From: Pelecanus crispus
Lineage: Eukaryota; Chordata; Aves; Pelecaniformes; Pelecanidae
Direction of reading: 5' to 3'
Assembly (NCBI RefSeq): GCF_030463565.1
Contig: NC_134646.1
Span: 70,015,710 to 70,079,709, forward strand
DNA length: 64,000 bases
A program made the position numbers and the translations under genes. The notes beneath the pieces were generated by a model. It made no database searches and was not told the DNA's origin. It saw only the letters and a program-made list of their open reading frames with translations. Positions 1 through 11,428 of this stretch are shown here, piece by piece (the stretch's first letter is position 1; the number at the start of each line of letters is the position of its first letter).

Positions 1-2119
1 CTTTACAGGAGGGTTGGGGTGTAAGTTTTGGTGTCCTGGCCAAATTCCAACATAGGTAATTAAATTCTGTCCATCTAAACTTCCCCCTGTGGCTTTAGTT
101 GGCTCAGGTATTCTTAATTTCCTGTCTTAAAATGTTCCATAGTGTTGCAGTGGTGCTGTTAAATAGTTGCCAGGTTTCACCTCGGCAATGTGTGAGATGA
201 TTCATATCTTACAGATCTGCAGATAGCTGCAAGTCAGTACAGCCTGTGAGAGCTGGAGGAAAGGCAGAGTAGAAATGACAAGATGTCGTAATGACTGTTT
301 CCTCCATTCATTTTCTAATTTTGTGACACTTCAGAAAAAAAAAAATCCCACCCCTCCCCATTTGTTTATGAAATAAATTCCTCTCCCCCTCAACCCTTCC
401 ATTTCTTGCATGCCCAGGAGAGAAGAGAGCAGCTGAACAGACGTGTGTGGGGCTAAACGAAAACTGAGATCCCTGACTATGCCAGAATGTGAAGAAAACT
501 GAGGTCTACATTTGAACTGCTCCCCTTCCTCACCTCCACAACAGGCAGAAGCACATTTTTCACTTTGCATACTCCGAAGCTTTGAGAAATTTCACTTCCA
601 AATCTAAACTTCATGCCATGAAATCATTCTTATGGTAGTTTTCTTAAAATGTAGCAACAAAGCACTGTACAGAGCTGAAGGTGAGATGAGCCCAAGTGAA
701 TGTGTACTTTTAAGTTGCTCCATGTTTTGTCCTTTCACTGGCAGTTTAAAAGCTAAACAAAGTCTAAATTACACACACACCATAAAAATAAAATACAGCC
801 TCCAGAAAGTCCTTGTTTGGTATGGTATACGCAAATCTGTTATTTGACACTCCTTCGTCGTTATCTGCCCTGTTTCCTCCCTTAGTTTGCTTCAGCATTA
901 AAAAACTTCTGAACTCAGTCTGGATGTGGGGGAAGAGCTTAAAGTATTCAGTTTCTCAGCAAAAATAAGTTAGGAGGCAAAGCTGTCTTCATTAGGGAAG
1001 AGAGAGAGGCTTTTCTATTAGCTGATTCAGCCCACCCAAAAATGCAAGTAGCCCCTCAGAGATGCCTACCTGAATCCATTGCTCAGGCAAGAAGTGGAAA
1101 ACGAGGCTTTTAACTTAAGCACCTCAGTTTGTTGCCTAAGGTGGGAGGAATATCCCGGCCATTTTAACACAAACAACATGTAATGTGTCTGCCTTGTGGT
1201 ACAGCCCATGCATTTATCATGAGGTAGAAAAAACAGGAGATTAATAAATTGGTGAGATTTCATTCTCATACAAATTTCTGAAAGCTCTCAATAGCTATAA
1301 AAGTCACTAGGAGCCCAGCAAACCCCCACTACTATCTTCTGCAGTGTCCAGTATAAGAACAAGCTCTTTTGCAAGAGTAGAGGAAGAAGCTGAAACGTGT
1401 AACAGCTTGATACTCCGTTTTTTATGGCTTTCTCCCACAAGCCTTGCTTCAGAAATGGATACCAGCACAGCTCACAGTGAGAGCTTTGTCCGAGTTGTCT
1501 GCTCAGGAGCTTGGTGAGTTACTGGCTGGATTACAATTGCTTGGCTGCCCAGTCTGCAATTCTGTTAGCGAGGGGTAACGGGCAGATTTTAAAACTTTTT
1601 TAAATAAGGAAACAAGCTCTTTCAGAGAAAGAAAGCAAATATATGCCAGGTTTTGTTAATGACAAACACAGAAGAGTAAAAAGGGGGGGAACGTTAATGC
1701 TGCTTTGGGATGAGTGTCTTGAAGAGGCACATCTTTAACTGATCAGGAAGCTATGGAGTGTGCGTCTAATCTTTTTGGTCTAAGCAACAAAATCTACGCA
1801 TCTCATTTTCTGGCAGAAAGCCAGTGTTTCTAGTCTCAAGATTACCTGAAATGAGATCAATTAGGGCCTGATCCTGGAAACCTGGAAGGCGTTGAGCTCC
1901 CAGGAATCACTGTGTAGTATGCTGAAAAAAAAAAAGAGGTTTTCTGCCACGCTGAATGAAAGCAAAGTCAAGCACTTTCTTAATTAGGATAATCATTGGC
2001 TGTATAAAGCCAAAAAGTGATGAAAAATGTGCTATAGGAAGTCCCAGTAAGTGAAGCTCTGTTTGAAAGTCAAGAGTTTTTACTTTGTCCTCCATGAATG
2101 CAGGCAGGGATCATTTTCT

Positions 2120-2215
2120 TGAACTGCTCTGATCCTGCTGCCCTTAAACATATAAAACTTCCACTTCAATCAATGGGAGCTGTGCATACTTAAGAGTTAC
2201 CGGCTCAGGCTCATA
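2120..2215. repeat. Possible ancient interspersed repeat
   Basis: The stretch with GATCCTGCTGCCCTTAAACA and CAATCAATGGGAGCTGTGCA resembles decayed palindromic DNA-transposon-like repeats common in archosaur and turtle genomes. A matching half-like sequence GGGCCTGATCCTGGAAACCT lies at 1864-1883. The family name cannot be given from sequence alone. Confidence 0.3.
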
Positions 2216-2446
2216 AATGTCTGTCACTGATTGTACGACACATTGGCACTCTTACGGCTGATTGAAGGAACAGACGTGTCAACAGCAGATGAGACCTTTG
2301 CACAAATAGGATAACGACACCATGTCAATATTTTCCTAATATGTGAATAAGTGCTGTGAGGGACAGTGCACACAATATTCAAGAAACTGAAGTGTGGGAG
2401 ATGACTGAGAAAGCTTGCTGAATTCTTATCTAAACACAAAAAGGAA

Positions 2447-2495
2447 ATAATATTAAATATTAAATCTAATTATTAATATTATAATATAATATGTT
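2447..2495. repeat. AT-rich low-complexity tract
   Basis: A run made of TATTAA, ATTAT and ATAATATAAT units with no G and very little C. Simple low-complexity DNA. Confidence 0.8.
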
Positions 2496-3352
2496 AACAT
2501 GACACTTCACCTTCTCTAAAGCAGCCTGTTACCACTTGCCCTTGATATATAATCATGCACTAAACAAATGAATTTCTGTTACTGCTTTCCAGTATGGAAT
2601 AAACAGGGTGGAAAAGCTTTCTTTTTGTCAGAGAGACAGAAATTTCCGGACAAGATTGCATGATGTGGTTCCAGACATGATTGCATGGAGGTGGCAGTAG
2701 CAGGGGAACATATAGAGGGCTTGGCCTTTGCAGCATGTGGGGATAGAGGTATGAAATGGTGTTGAGCCACCCTGAAGCCCTCCAGTCCTCAGGCTGTCCA
2801 GCTCCAGGACAAGTACTGTGCAAGAAGGAAAGCAGTGCTATTCTTCTTCTGGTTTATGCCTTGTTAAATGTCTCAGAAACAGCTAATCGTGTAAGCATAA
2901 TTCTGCATTTTTAATTGATCTAAGTCTAATTGATTTAGTTTATTTATTTACTTACTTCAAGCTTAAACAGAAACATCATCATTTAGGTGTACAAATGCTT
3001 CTGAAGAGGCTTGTCTGGTGTCTGGGACCACTTGGGGATCTTACAAACATTTTATCTTTGTCCTTCCAGTACCAAAGTCAGTGTTAGAGTTTATAGGAGC
3101 AATTCAGAAGAGACAGAAGGGAGACCGTGGTCAGCCATGTACACAGACAAGGGCTTCCCTTCTCCGGAAAAGCTCCTCCTTGCCAGTTGTCTTAACTGAA
3201 GACTGCTTTGTAGCACCTCACAGGGCAAGAGATCTTGCCTGCTTTCTCACTAACTAAAATGTTACATGTTTATTAACTTTTTCTAGTATTGCCATTTTAT
3301 TGAGGGGTAGGTTTCCATTTTTCTCCAGTCCAACACAGTGAGCATGGCCCTT

Positions 3353-3921
3353 TGTCATGGTTTAACCCCAGCCAGCAACTCAGCACCACGCAGCCGCTCG
3401 CTCACTCCCCCTACCCCGATGGGATGGGGGAGAGAATCAGAGGAGTAAGAGTGAGAAACACTCCTGGGTTGAGATAAGAACAGTTTAATAATTGAAATGA
3501 AATAAAGTAAAATAGTAGTCGTAATAATAACAATACAATAATAACAGTAATAATAATATACAAAACAACTGATGCACAATGCAACTGCTCACCACCTGCC
3601 AAACGATACCCAGCCAGTTCCCGAGCAGCGATCGCTGCCCCCCGGCCAACTCCCCCCAGTTTCTATACTGAGCATGATGTCATATGGTATGGAATAGCCT
3701 TTTGGGCAGGTTGGGTCAGCTGTCCTGGCTGTGCTCCCTCGCAGTTTCTTGTGCACCTGGCAGAGCATGGGAAGCTGAAAAGTCCTTGACTAGCATAAGC
3801 AGTACTTAGCAACAACTAAAACATCACTGTGTTACCAACATTATTCTCATACTAAATCCAAAACACAGCGCTATGCCCGCTAGTAGGAAGAAAATTAACT
3901 ACCCCAGCCGAAACCAGGACA
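3353..3921 (-). mobile_element. ERVL-like solo LTR with CCCTT target-site duplication
   Basis: A 569-bp element with TG...CA ends (TGTCATGGTTTAACCCC to GAAACCAGGACA). It is flanked on both sides by the 5-bp direct repeat CCCTT (3348-3352 and 3922-3926). A 5-bp duplication and the terminal sequences fit the avian ERVL-type LTR family typified by TguERVL2. The sense direction is judged minus, because the complement carries a TATAGAA promoter-like site, an AT-rich central stretch of TTATT repeats, and then the conserved CTCAACCC...CCATCCCA block. No internal gag/pol or second LTR is adjacent, so this is a solo LTR left by recombination. Short open frames inside it are not genes. Confidence 0.88.
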
Positions 3922-4315
3922 CCCTTGCTTACCTCATTTTACCCCTTTGCTTGAGATGGATACACTATGTAGGAATATGAATTCATCACCAACTCAATGT
4001 TGCCATTTGTCTTTCCTCCCCACCAGCCCTGAGTCCTCCCACTCTTTTTTCCGACGCCTCTTGTGTAAGCCGTTCTCAGAGTACATAGGCTCTCTAAAGA
4101 CACAAGTGGATACCAGTGCCAGCTACCTGAGTTACCTTCTGTCTTGGTTATGACCATGGGACACACTAGTCCATTTCTGTCCACAAGAAGTCTTTAAGGA
4201 GTCTTTTTATAAACAACGTATTATCAACCAAAAAATGAAAGTAGTCAAAGTAGACAAAGCTAGTATTTAAGCCAGACTCCCAGGAAAAATAAAAGGGAAG
4301 ACTTATGGTTGGACC

Positions 4316-4370
4316 CACTCTGTGCAGGGCCTGGACCAGAGGAACTTCAGAGGTCCTGTCCAACCTGCTG
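4316..4370 (+). mobile_element. Decayed CR1 LINE fragment
   Basis: The text GGGCCTGGACCAGAGGAACT followed by TCAGAGGTCCTGTCCAACCT resembles the CR1 3' region (GGACTAGATGACCT..AGAGGTCCCTTCCAACC) with several mismatches. Boundaries are approximate. Confidence 0.55.
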
Positions 4371-4727
4371 GAGTCTGAGTGTGGAAGGAGGGATGGAGTG
4401 AAAAATGCATCAGCATGCTTTTGCAATGGACAGGCCCAGCTCAGATCTTGGCTAGTCATAAGGAAAAGGAATGAGAGGCTTCATGACTCAGAAAAGGATC
4501 CCAGACCTCCCAGAAGACCGGGTACTGCTTGGCAGGCTTGGATGAGTTGCATTAGTTTCGGGACATAAGCATATAGGATCAATCATTAAGTGAAAATGCA
4601 GGAGCACCTGATGTCTTAAACTCAGGGCCAAGAAGCTCTGGGAAGTTGGAAGTCCCCAGAAATCATGCAGGGGGAGCTCAGTCATTCCCATACCAAATTA
4701 GTGATGATTTCACTAAACATTTTGGGA

Positions 4728-4808
4728 CATGGTTTAGTGGGCATGGTGGTGTTGGGTTGATGGTTGGACTGATGATCTTAGAGGTCCTTTCCAACCTTAA
4801 TGATTCCT
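4728..4808 (+). mobile_element. CR1 LINE 3' end (first of two neighbours)
   Basis: Reads GATGGTTGGACTGATGATCT, then TAGAGGTCCTTTCCAACCT and a single TGATTCCTA tail unit. This is the standard CR1 3' hairpin region, 5'-truncated. It differs from the copy 80 bp downstream in several diagnostic bases, so it is a separate insertion rather than a local duplication. Confidence 0.85.
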
Positions 4809-4883
4809 AGTTTTTACTTTCATTAAAAAATAATCCAGCCACCAAGCCAGGAAACATGAAATTACTACTCTACCCTTGATTGG

Positions 4884-4988
4884 TTTAGTGGTGGACTTGG
4901 TAGTGTAGGTTAATGGTTGGACTGGATGATCTTAAAGGTCTTTTCCAACCTAAATGATTCTATGATTCTATGATTCTATGATTCTATG
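4884..4988 (+). mobile_element. CR1 LINE 3' end with TGATTCTA tail repeats
   Basis: Contains GGTTAATGGTTGGACTGGAT, ATCTTAAAGGTCTTTTCCAA and then about four tandem 8-bp units (ATGATTCT) at 4953-4988. The 8-bp tail repeat is a hallmark of CR1. The element is strongly 5'-truncated. It is close in sequence to the antisense copy at 53751-53830. Confidence 0.92.
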
Positions 4989-5459
4989 ATGTTGGGTCCT
5001 ACAAGAAAACTGGTCACATGTCAGCAGTGTCTATTACAACAGGACTTTCACATCCATGTTTTTGCAGTAGAATTTGTAATTCTCTAAAGTACTTCAGTGC
5101 CTGTGAAACCCATTGCATGAATTAATAAATAATAATAGCCTGGAAACTGCAAGACATTCTACTTCAAATCTAAGAGCACTTTAATCCTTTCATGCTATGA
5201 GGACATCTTTTCTACATTTCCTTTCTTGGGATGTCAAACATATATTTTTCCAAAGCATTTGAACAATTTGACTGGGACCCAAGGGGACATTCTGGATGCT
5301 TTGTGGTGGAGTAATGAGTCAGAAAGTTTTCTTGCCAGGGACTGAGAAATGCCTGACCTCATTTCTGAGAACACTGCATGCAAGGGAAAGATTTTGCCCT
5401 TAGTGGAATTCTAAACATTTATTGTAGACCTCTGAGCATAAGGCAATGGCATCCCTGTT

Positions 5460-5480
5460 AAAAAAAAAAAAAAAAAAAAA
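5460..5480. repeat. A homopolymer (21 bp)
   Basis: An uninterrupted run of 21 A. No element body that it could be the tail of was recognised on its 5' side. Confidence 0.95.
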
Positions 5481-6197
5481 TCTTTGTATGTACTTACAGA
5501 GAAATATATGTTTTAGGTCAAATTTAAAACCTGCACAGTACAATTAAAATCTTTGTTGTGGACTAATTTTAGGTGTCAAAAGAATATAATAGTGAAGATT
5601 TTCTGATTATTGTTTATTGAATATATAGCTTTGACCTAAGCTGTAGCTTTGTATACATAGCTTTGTCTTTTAAATCATAAGTCTGGGAAAGCTGCTGGGG
5701 GTGCAGCCATTTGCACCAAGGCAGGATTGGCCATATCTATTACATTTCTGACAAATTTTTATCTAATTCCTTCTTACAGACCTCCAGCATTGACGATGCT
5801 CCAGGCAATCTATTCCCAATATCTAATCTGAGTTGTCCTTGCTCCAAATGTAAACCCAGTGTCTCCCAGCTGCTGTGCCATAGTTGTAGAGAACAACAAG
5901 CACATATTAGCCCTGGGGCTATATGGAACAACTTTTACTGAACTGCTGGCAGTTAAAATTCGGGGCATTTTTGTTTTGTTTTTATAGTCCCTGGGTCTGT
6001 AATCAAAATACATGTTCCATAAGAAGAATTAGTACTGGACCTAGGTAAAATTACATATATAATTGCCTATTTTATATCATTTTCTTCTGCAAAGGATGCC
6101 TAATTCTTTAGGCGCACAGCGAAGACCCTGTGGCTGGCAGCTATTCTTTGGGCGGCAGGCTGGATGAAATCCCCAGTGGATGCATGCGGCGCTCTGC

Positions 6198-6225
6198 TTT
6201 GCTTTTTTGTTTTGCTTTGCTTTGA
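6198..6225. repeat. Imperfect TTTGC pentanucleotide repeat
   Basis: GCTTTGC, a T run, and TTTTGCTTTGCTTTG make a short degenerate pentanucleotide repeat. Confidence 0.7.
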
Positions 6226-6486
6226 TATAGGTTTACCTCAGTAAGTCCATAAACAATATTATTCACTGAATTCCATTTATTTGCCACAAAACTGTTTGAA
6301 TTGAGTACATCATCACTTGACTGCCACCTTATCTTGGTATGTGATCATCAGACACACACACAAGTGTGTATAAAAACCTGTGACAAAGTTACTAAAGCTG
6401 ATCGTTTACAGAAGTTTTTTTTATGGTGATTGTTCCAACTTATGATATTCTACAAAGGAAGCTCCTAAATCCAACAAACCGTTGTG

Positions 6487-6504
6487 TTTTTTTTTTTTTT
6501 TTTT
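6487..6504. repeat. T homopolymer (18 bp)
   Basis: An uninterrupted run of 18 T in AT-rich intergenic DNA, of the kind that varies in length. Confidence 0.95.
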
Positions 6505-6977
6505 AAGGCAGTGGGTACCACTGTCTTTAATGAAAATCAGTCTTTTTATCCTGGAGACTAATATAACTCCTGGCCCTGGAGTTTGAACCCTATCTCCCTA
6601 GACTGCCAGAGCATTCTCATTTTTCATCCCTGCTGAGAACACAGCTACAGCACATTTCCTAATTTCTATCATATGTTAGCGTGTTTTGTAAAATGCAATC
6701 CCTTTTTTAAAAATAAAAATAATCAAATAAACCACACATTGCAATGAATAGATGTTTTCCACTTTTTTTACCTTACTTGATCAACTCATTTGAGAAGCCA
6801 GTAGGTATTTTCACTAGAGCTAGAATTTGTAAGACTTCAGTCAAAAATGTGACTTCTTTATATCTTATTAAATTTCATGTGGGTTATGCAGAAAATAAAT
6901 TACATGCAACTGTACTACATAAGTACCATTGCTGTATTTTTTTTTCACTGAGCAATTTCTGAAAGCAGTATAAATCA

Positions 6978-7065
6978 TAGGCTAAATTCTGCTGCCCTTC
7001 CTCCAACCTCACTGAGCCAAAATCCCATTAAAGTTAACTTTGAGATTTGGCCCCATGACTGGATG
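6978..7065. repeat. Possible ancient interspersed repeat
   Basis: GGCTAAATTCTGCTGCCCTT and later AATCCCATTAAAGTTAACTT and TTTGGCCCCATGA have the look of an old inverted-repeat element in which CAAATTCTGC and its complement flank a centre mentioning a short AATCCCATT motif. It is strongly decayed. Confidence 0.3.
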
Positions 7066-9327
7066 AGTATGGGAAAGGCTGTAATTTATAAGGCCATATC
7101 CAGTCTATTATACTTCTGGAAAATGTGCAGAAATATATTTTTAAGAGACTTTTCTCTCCAAGATCCTAAAAAAGCCTGAGTAATTTCAGGGAGGCAATCT
7201 GATAGACAGATTTGTATGAATATTTATATAACTAATAACAGAGCCAATACTTCTAAATATTTTCTAAGAATATTTAGTCAAGTAAAACAGTGAATGCGTC
7301 TTGGCTGTTTGTCTTCTTTCTATTTACTTTCTTTGAATATTCCTGCAGATGAGTTCACAGGCAGGAGTGTTGAAGAATAATGACACTATTCACAAAGTGG
7401 ATTTAAACTTGTAGCTCAGAGCAGTTTCATCAGAAATCTCTCCTAATTTGTGAATAGAAATAATGATACGTGGCAAGTGATGTTCAGAGAGATCTTACAT
7501 TTTTAATTTTGAATAGTGAGTCTTTCAAATATAAACAATCTACAGGTGATCTTCAGAGAACCTACTGAAAGAGTAATTTCAACTAATCCAAGAAAATGAT
7601 AAAGTATCTTTGGAAAATATGCAAACAGAGAAAGGTTAAATCAATTAAGTAGGTTATTTACTACAAAATACTCATTCAGTTGTGGAAACTAACCTTGAAC
7701 AGATGTATACTGCTCTGATGTACACTTGTGGTCTATTTGAAGATAAATTAAAATGCTTCTCTTAATATCAAATAACTATTCTTCAAAATGCTTATTCAGA
7801 TCTTCAGTCATTACCACACACATGTGCAGCGCAGAATTAAACACTGCAAATATATGCATCTTAAAGGTCCGGACCTGAATAGAGAAGTCTGTATTTCCAC
7901 TATAGGAATTGATAAATTCCCACATATCCTATATGCCTGAGCTCAAGTTCTTCATTAAATAGCTTGAATTTGATGACTGGGATGAAAACAGTTCAATTTC
8001 GATTGTAGCCAGGGTCCCCGCTCCGAAGTCTTGCCTGGCTCTTCTCTGGAAGGACATCCTACATCTGGTTGAGTCCCCACTGGTGGGCAGACACTAAACA
8101 AGCGAGGGTCCCCAGTTTACCTCCACTTTACAGTTTCGAGTAAGTAATGAAAGAAAACCTGGGAAAATGTATCAGTTAGGCCCATTTTTCTCCCTACTTA
8201 CTGCTCACCAGCAAGGGGGAAGAGACTAAAGCTTTTCTGTCTGAACGGACAGTGTGGACACATTTATAAGACATGCAGAAAAGCTGGCATTGATTATAAG
8301 AGTCTCTTGGAGCCATTAACAGTAAAACACAATATAGATTTTAGAAATCATAGGCTGTTCAAACAACGGACATTTATAGGGCTAACTACTTTATTCATGG
8401 AAGCTTTACATTCTTATATGTTTAAAATGCTTGCACATGTAGGTGTAAACTATATACTCCAATGTGCACATGGTGTGCAATTGTTTCAACACCCACAACT
8501 TGTCAGATGTAGCTGGTTATTATATTTTACAAACACTAATATGTTTGATTGATGTTGATATGTTCTGATTAAATTTACTGCTGATTAGTTGATCATCACT
8601 TTGAACAAGAAGAAATTATATTTCACTGTTTTTATTACACTGATTGGCATTCAGTTTATCAACCATGGCACCAATGGGAATTACCAGAGCTAATTGATTT
8701 CTAATGAGGATATATTAATTATATAGATGTAAGGAAATTCAACCATTTTTATTCTGTTTTATTTTAAGACAAGCAAACATGAGACTATGAAAAGGAAACA
8801 TCCAGAGCCTACAGTAATCCTTAAATTCTACAGAAGTACATTGACCTTATACATTAGATTGATCTGCCTGTATAATGGATCTTTACTTCTGAGGGCTTTT
8901 CTTCTGATTCTGACTGAAGATTTGAAGAACTGTATCTTTTTTCTTTTAAGTTTAACATACTGCTTTTTTTCATCAAAAAATAATTCCTAATGGGAGAAAT
9001 AATTGATTTGGTTTTATGTTGTACAGCTTTAAATCTTCTGGGCTAAGAAAAATTTATTTTTAATAACACTGTTATTAGTGTTAAATACATGAGTAAAAAG
9101 GAATCAAGGACATAAAATATAAAAGTAAAAAAAAAAAAAATTAAAGTAATTAAAACCCTCTTCAGAGTCCTTACTTAAAATCTCATATATCTACCTTCCC
9201 TTGCCTGTGGGTGCCAAGATGAAGCGTTCAACTAATTTTGCAGTTTTTAATACTAGCTTACTGGGTTTTGGTTCATGAGTCTATTATACTGCTGCTATCT
9301 GGTTCTCACATACTGCTATCATCAGTA

Positions 9328-9420
9328 CCATTGGCCCTAATTCAACAAAGCACTTACGCATCTGTGTAAATCCCACTGACATCCATAGAGGGTTGCACTT
9401 TGTTGAACTGGGGGCTGCTG
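9328..9420. repeat. Possible ancient palindromic repeat
   Basis: CCCTAATTCAACAAAGCACT and its partial complement TGCACTTTGTTGAACTGGGG enclose TGTAAATCCCACTGACATCC. The two ends pair imperfectly as an inverted repeat. This fits a decayed non-autonomous DNA transposon, family not assigned. Confidence 0.4.
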
Positions 9421-11378
9421 TCATCACAAAATTAGCCATGGGAAAAAACCTCTAGTCCAGACTTTCATATGTAACCTGAAAACTAGCAGCCATACGTGTA
9501 CACTTCTGCTTGCATTTGCCACGATCCTGTCCCAGATAGCCTGCAGGTCTCTGCCGCATGCTTAAGCTGATCTGAAGTATGGGGATGCAGCACCTCACAC
9601 CAATGAACTTCCCTGCCGTCACTTGTTCATTCTCCCTCTCTTTTTCTCTTTGTGATATGAATTTGGTGTTTTGCAAGCCACAGTCTCAATCCTGTTTTAA
9701 TGCTCCCCGAGACCTGCTTGTTGCAGGCTCAGGATCATAACTAACATGTGTGCCAATATTTTCTTTAATGCTCTTGCTCACCTTCAGGCCCGCTAATGAA
9801 GGCTGAAGTGTTTCTACTTAATATACTCAGAAGGATCCTTTTGAATGCACTCTAGTTTGAGAATAAGTTGAGGGTTTCTTATGAGCACACGCTCTAAGAA
9901 GAAAGCACAAATACTGCATCTTTAGGGAACGGCTGGCTGTCTTAAAATCTCTCCAACATGATTCATGCTAAAGCACTTAGGAATATCAGTCTGTCCATGT
10001 GTTGTTCATCCACTTCCCCAGCCTGTGCGGGAGCAGCAGGAGTGGCCTATTGGTATGAATAATCTATGGCTGGCGGTAAAGCATTTTTACATCTTCATAT
10101 GTTCACCCCTTAACTGCAATTCAAAACCCACAGGAATGCACAGAATGTGGGGACTTCACCCAGCTCTGACAGCCTTAAAGGAAAAGCATTTTATCCTCAT
10201 GTGCCAATGCTGCAAGTAAAAATAACTTAGGAAAACTCTGTTTCTAATGCAGCATTTCAAATGGAGGATCTTAAGACACTTAATATTTCTTAATTATTTT
10301 AGCGGCATAGTCCTGACCATAAGATAGATGCCAAACTGACAGCACAGTTATTATCTGAATGCTAAAGTTCAGCTTTACAGATGGATATGCTTGCAGCATG
10401 CACTCATTAAAGCATAGATTTCCAAACGTATTTTATTTTAGATTCTCCTTTTTATAGTACTACAAGGCTCATTATGAATAAAATTAGTTCATTTTACATC
10501 GATAAGATGCTTATAAAGCACAGGATAATGTTTATTTTTATGAATCCTTACCTCAACTTATAAAGGTTTGTTTATCTTTACAGTAAAATAGGAACCTGAC
10601 TGTCCCATTTTCAAACGTGTGCAGTTTATTAAAACACTCAAATTCCATATTTACATATGCTCCTGGTTTTTTATGGTTGAAATTCAAGTAATGGTATTTA
10701 GCCATCAGGAAATGCTACATAACTGATGGGAAAAGGTAAAAATACTCTCTCAGTATGCTGATGGGGCCTGTGACACATTTCCAGATGGACTATGTTGTTC
10801 CACGGTATGGAGAAGGGTAGGTACTCATATGCATAGCTTGGATATTTTAAAAGTGCTTAAGCATCAGATAAACAAACCCCAAACTAACCATAAATTCAAG
10901 AGGAAGGTTCGGAGTTGACAGTCCTCATCAAACTACTGGAAGATGCACAACTGCTATAGACCAAGTGGTCTTCCAGAAGTGCTATGTTGCTGCTATTGAA
11001 AGTGCTGGTATTCTCGCTGGGCAAATGCTTTCAACAGAGTTGCAGCGTTGCTGGAAAATCTGAGCAGCCCATAGCTGACATATTTTGGTTATCATGCTGG
11101 GGGATGGCTCAGGCACAGAACAGTCTAACTGGCAGACAGGAGCTGTGAGAAGATGGAGCCCGCTCAGTTTAGATGAAATCTTCTGACAATTAGCCACAAA
11201 ACTCTGATGTGTCTCAACAGGGCAAGGAGAAAACACAGATGAATTTTCATGAGTTTGAAAAAAAAAGGAATGTCATTGACACCAAACCAACCCCCTTGGC
11301 CAGATTTCAAATTCTGCTATAAATATGAGCACGATAAAGACTTTTTTTAAAAGTCTAGAGAAAATAATTTCTTTCTGA

Positions 11379-11428
11379 GTCTTAACTCTGGAAAAGCCAG
11401 AAATCTGTCTTAACTCTGGAAAAACCAT
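11379..11428. repeat. Two-copy direct repeat
   Basis: GTCTTAACTCTGGAAAAGCC at 11379 recurs at 11407 with one change, period 28 bp. A simple local duplication. Confidence 0.85.

Larger units (their letters stand above)
1..3347. other. Intergenic, no gene recognised
   Basis: AT-rich unique DNA with short open frames only. Apart from a possible old repeat near 1.86-2.2 kb and an AT-rich tract at 2.45 kb nothing was recognised. Confidence 0.7.

Noticed and set aside
3355..3602. Minus-strand short frames with Tyr/Ile-rich peptides
   Set aside because: They lie within the solo LTR and come from its AT-rich central tract, not from a gene.
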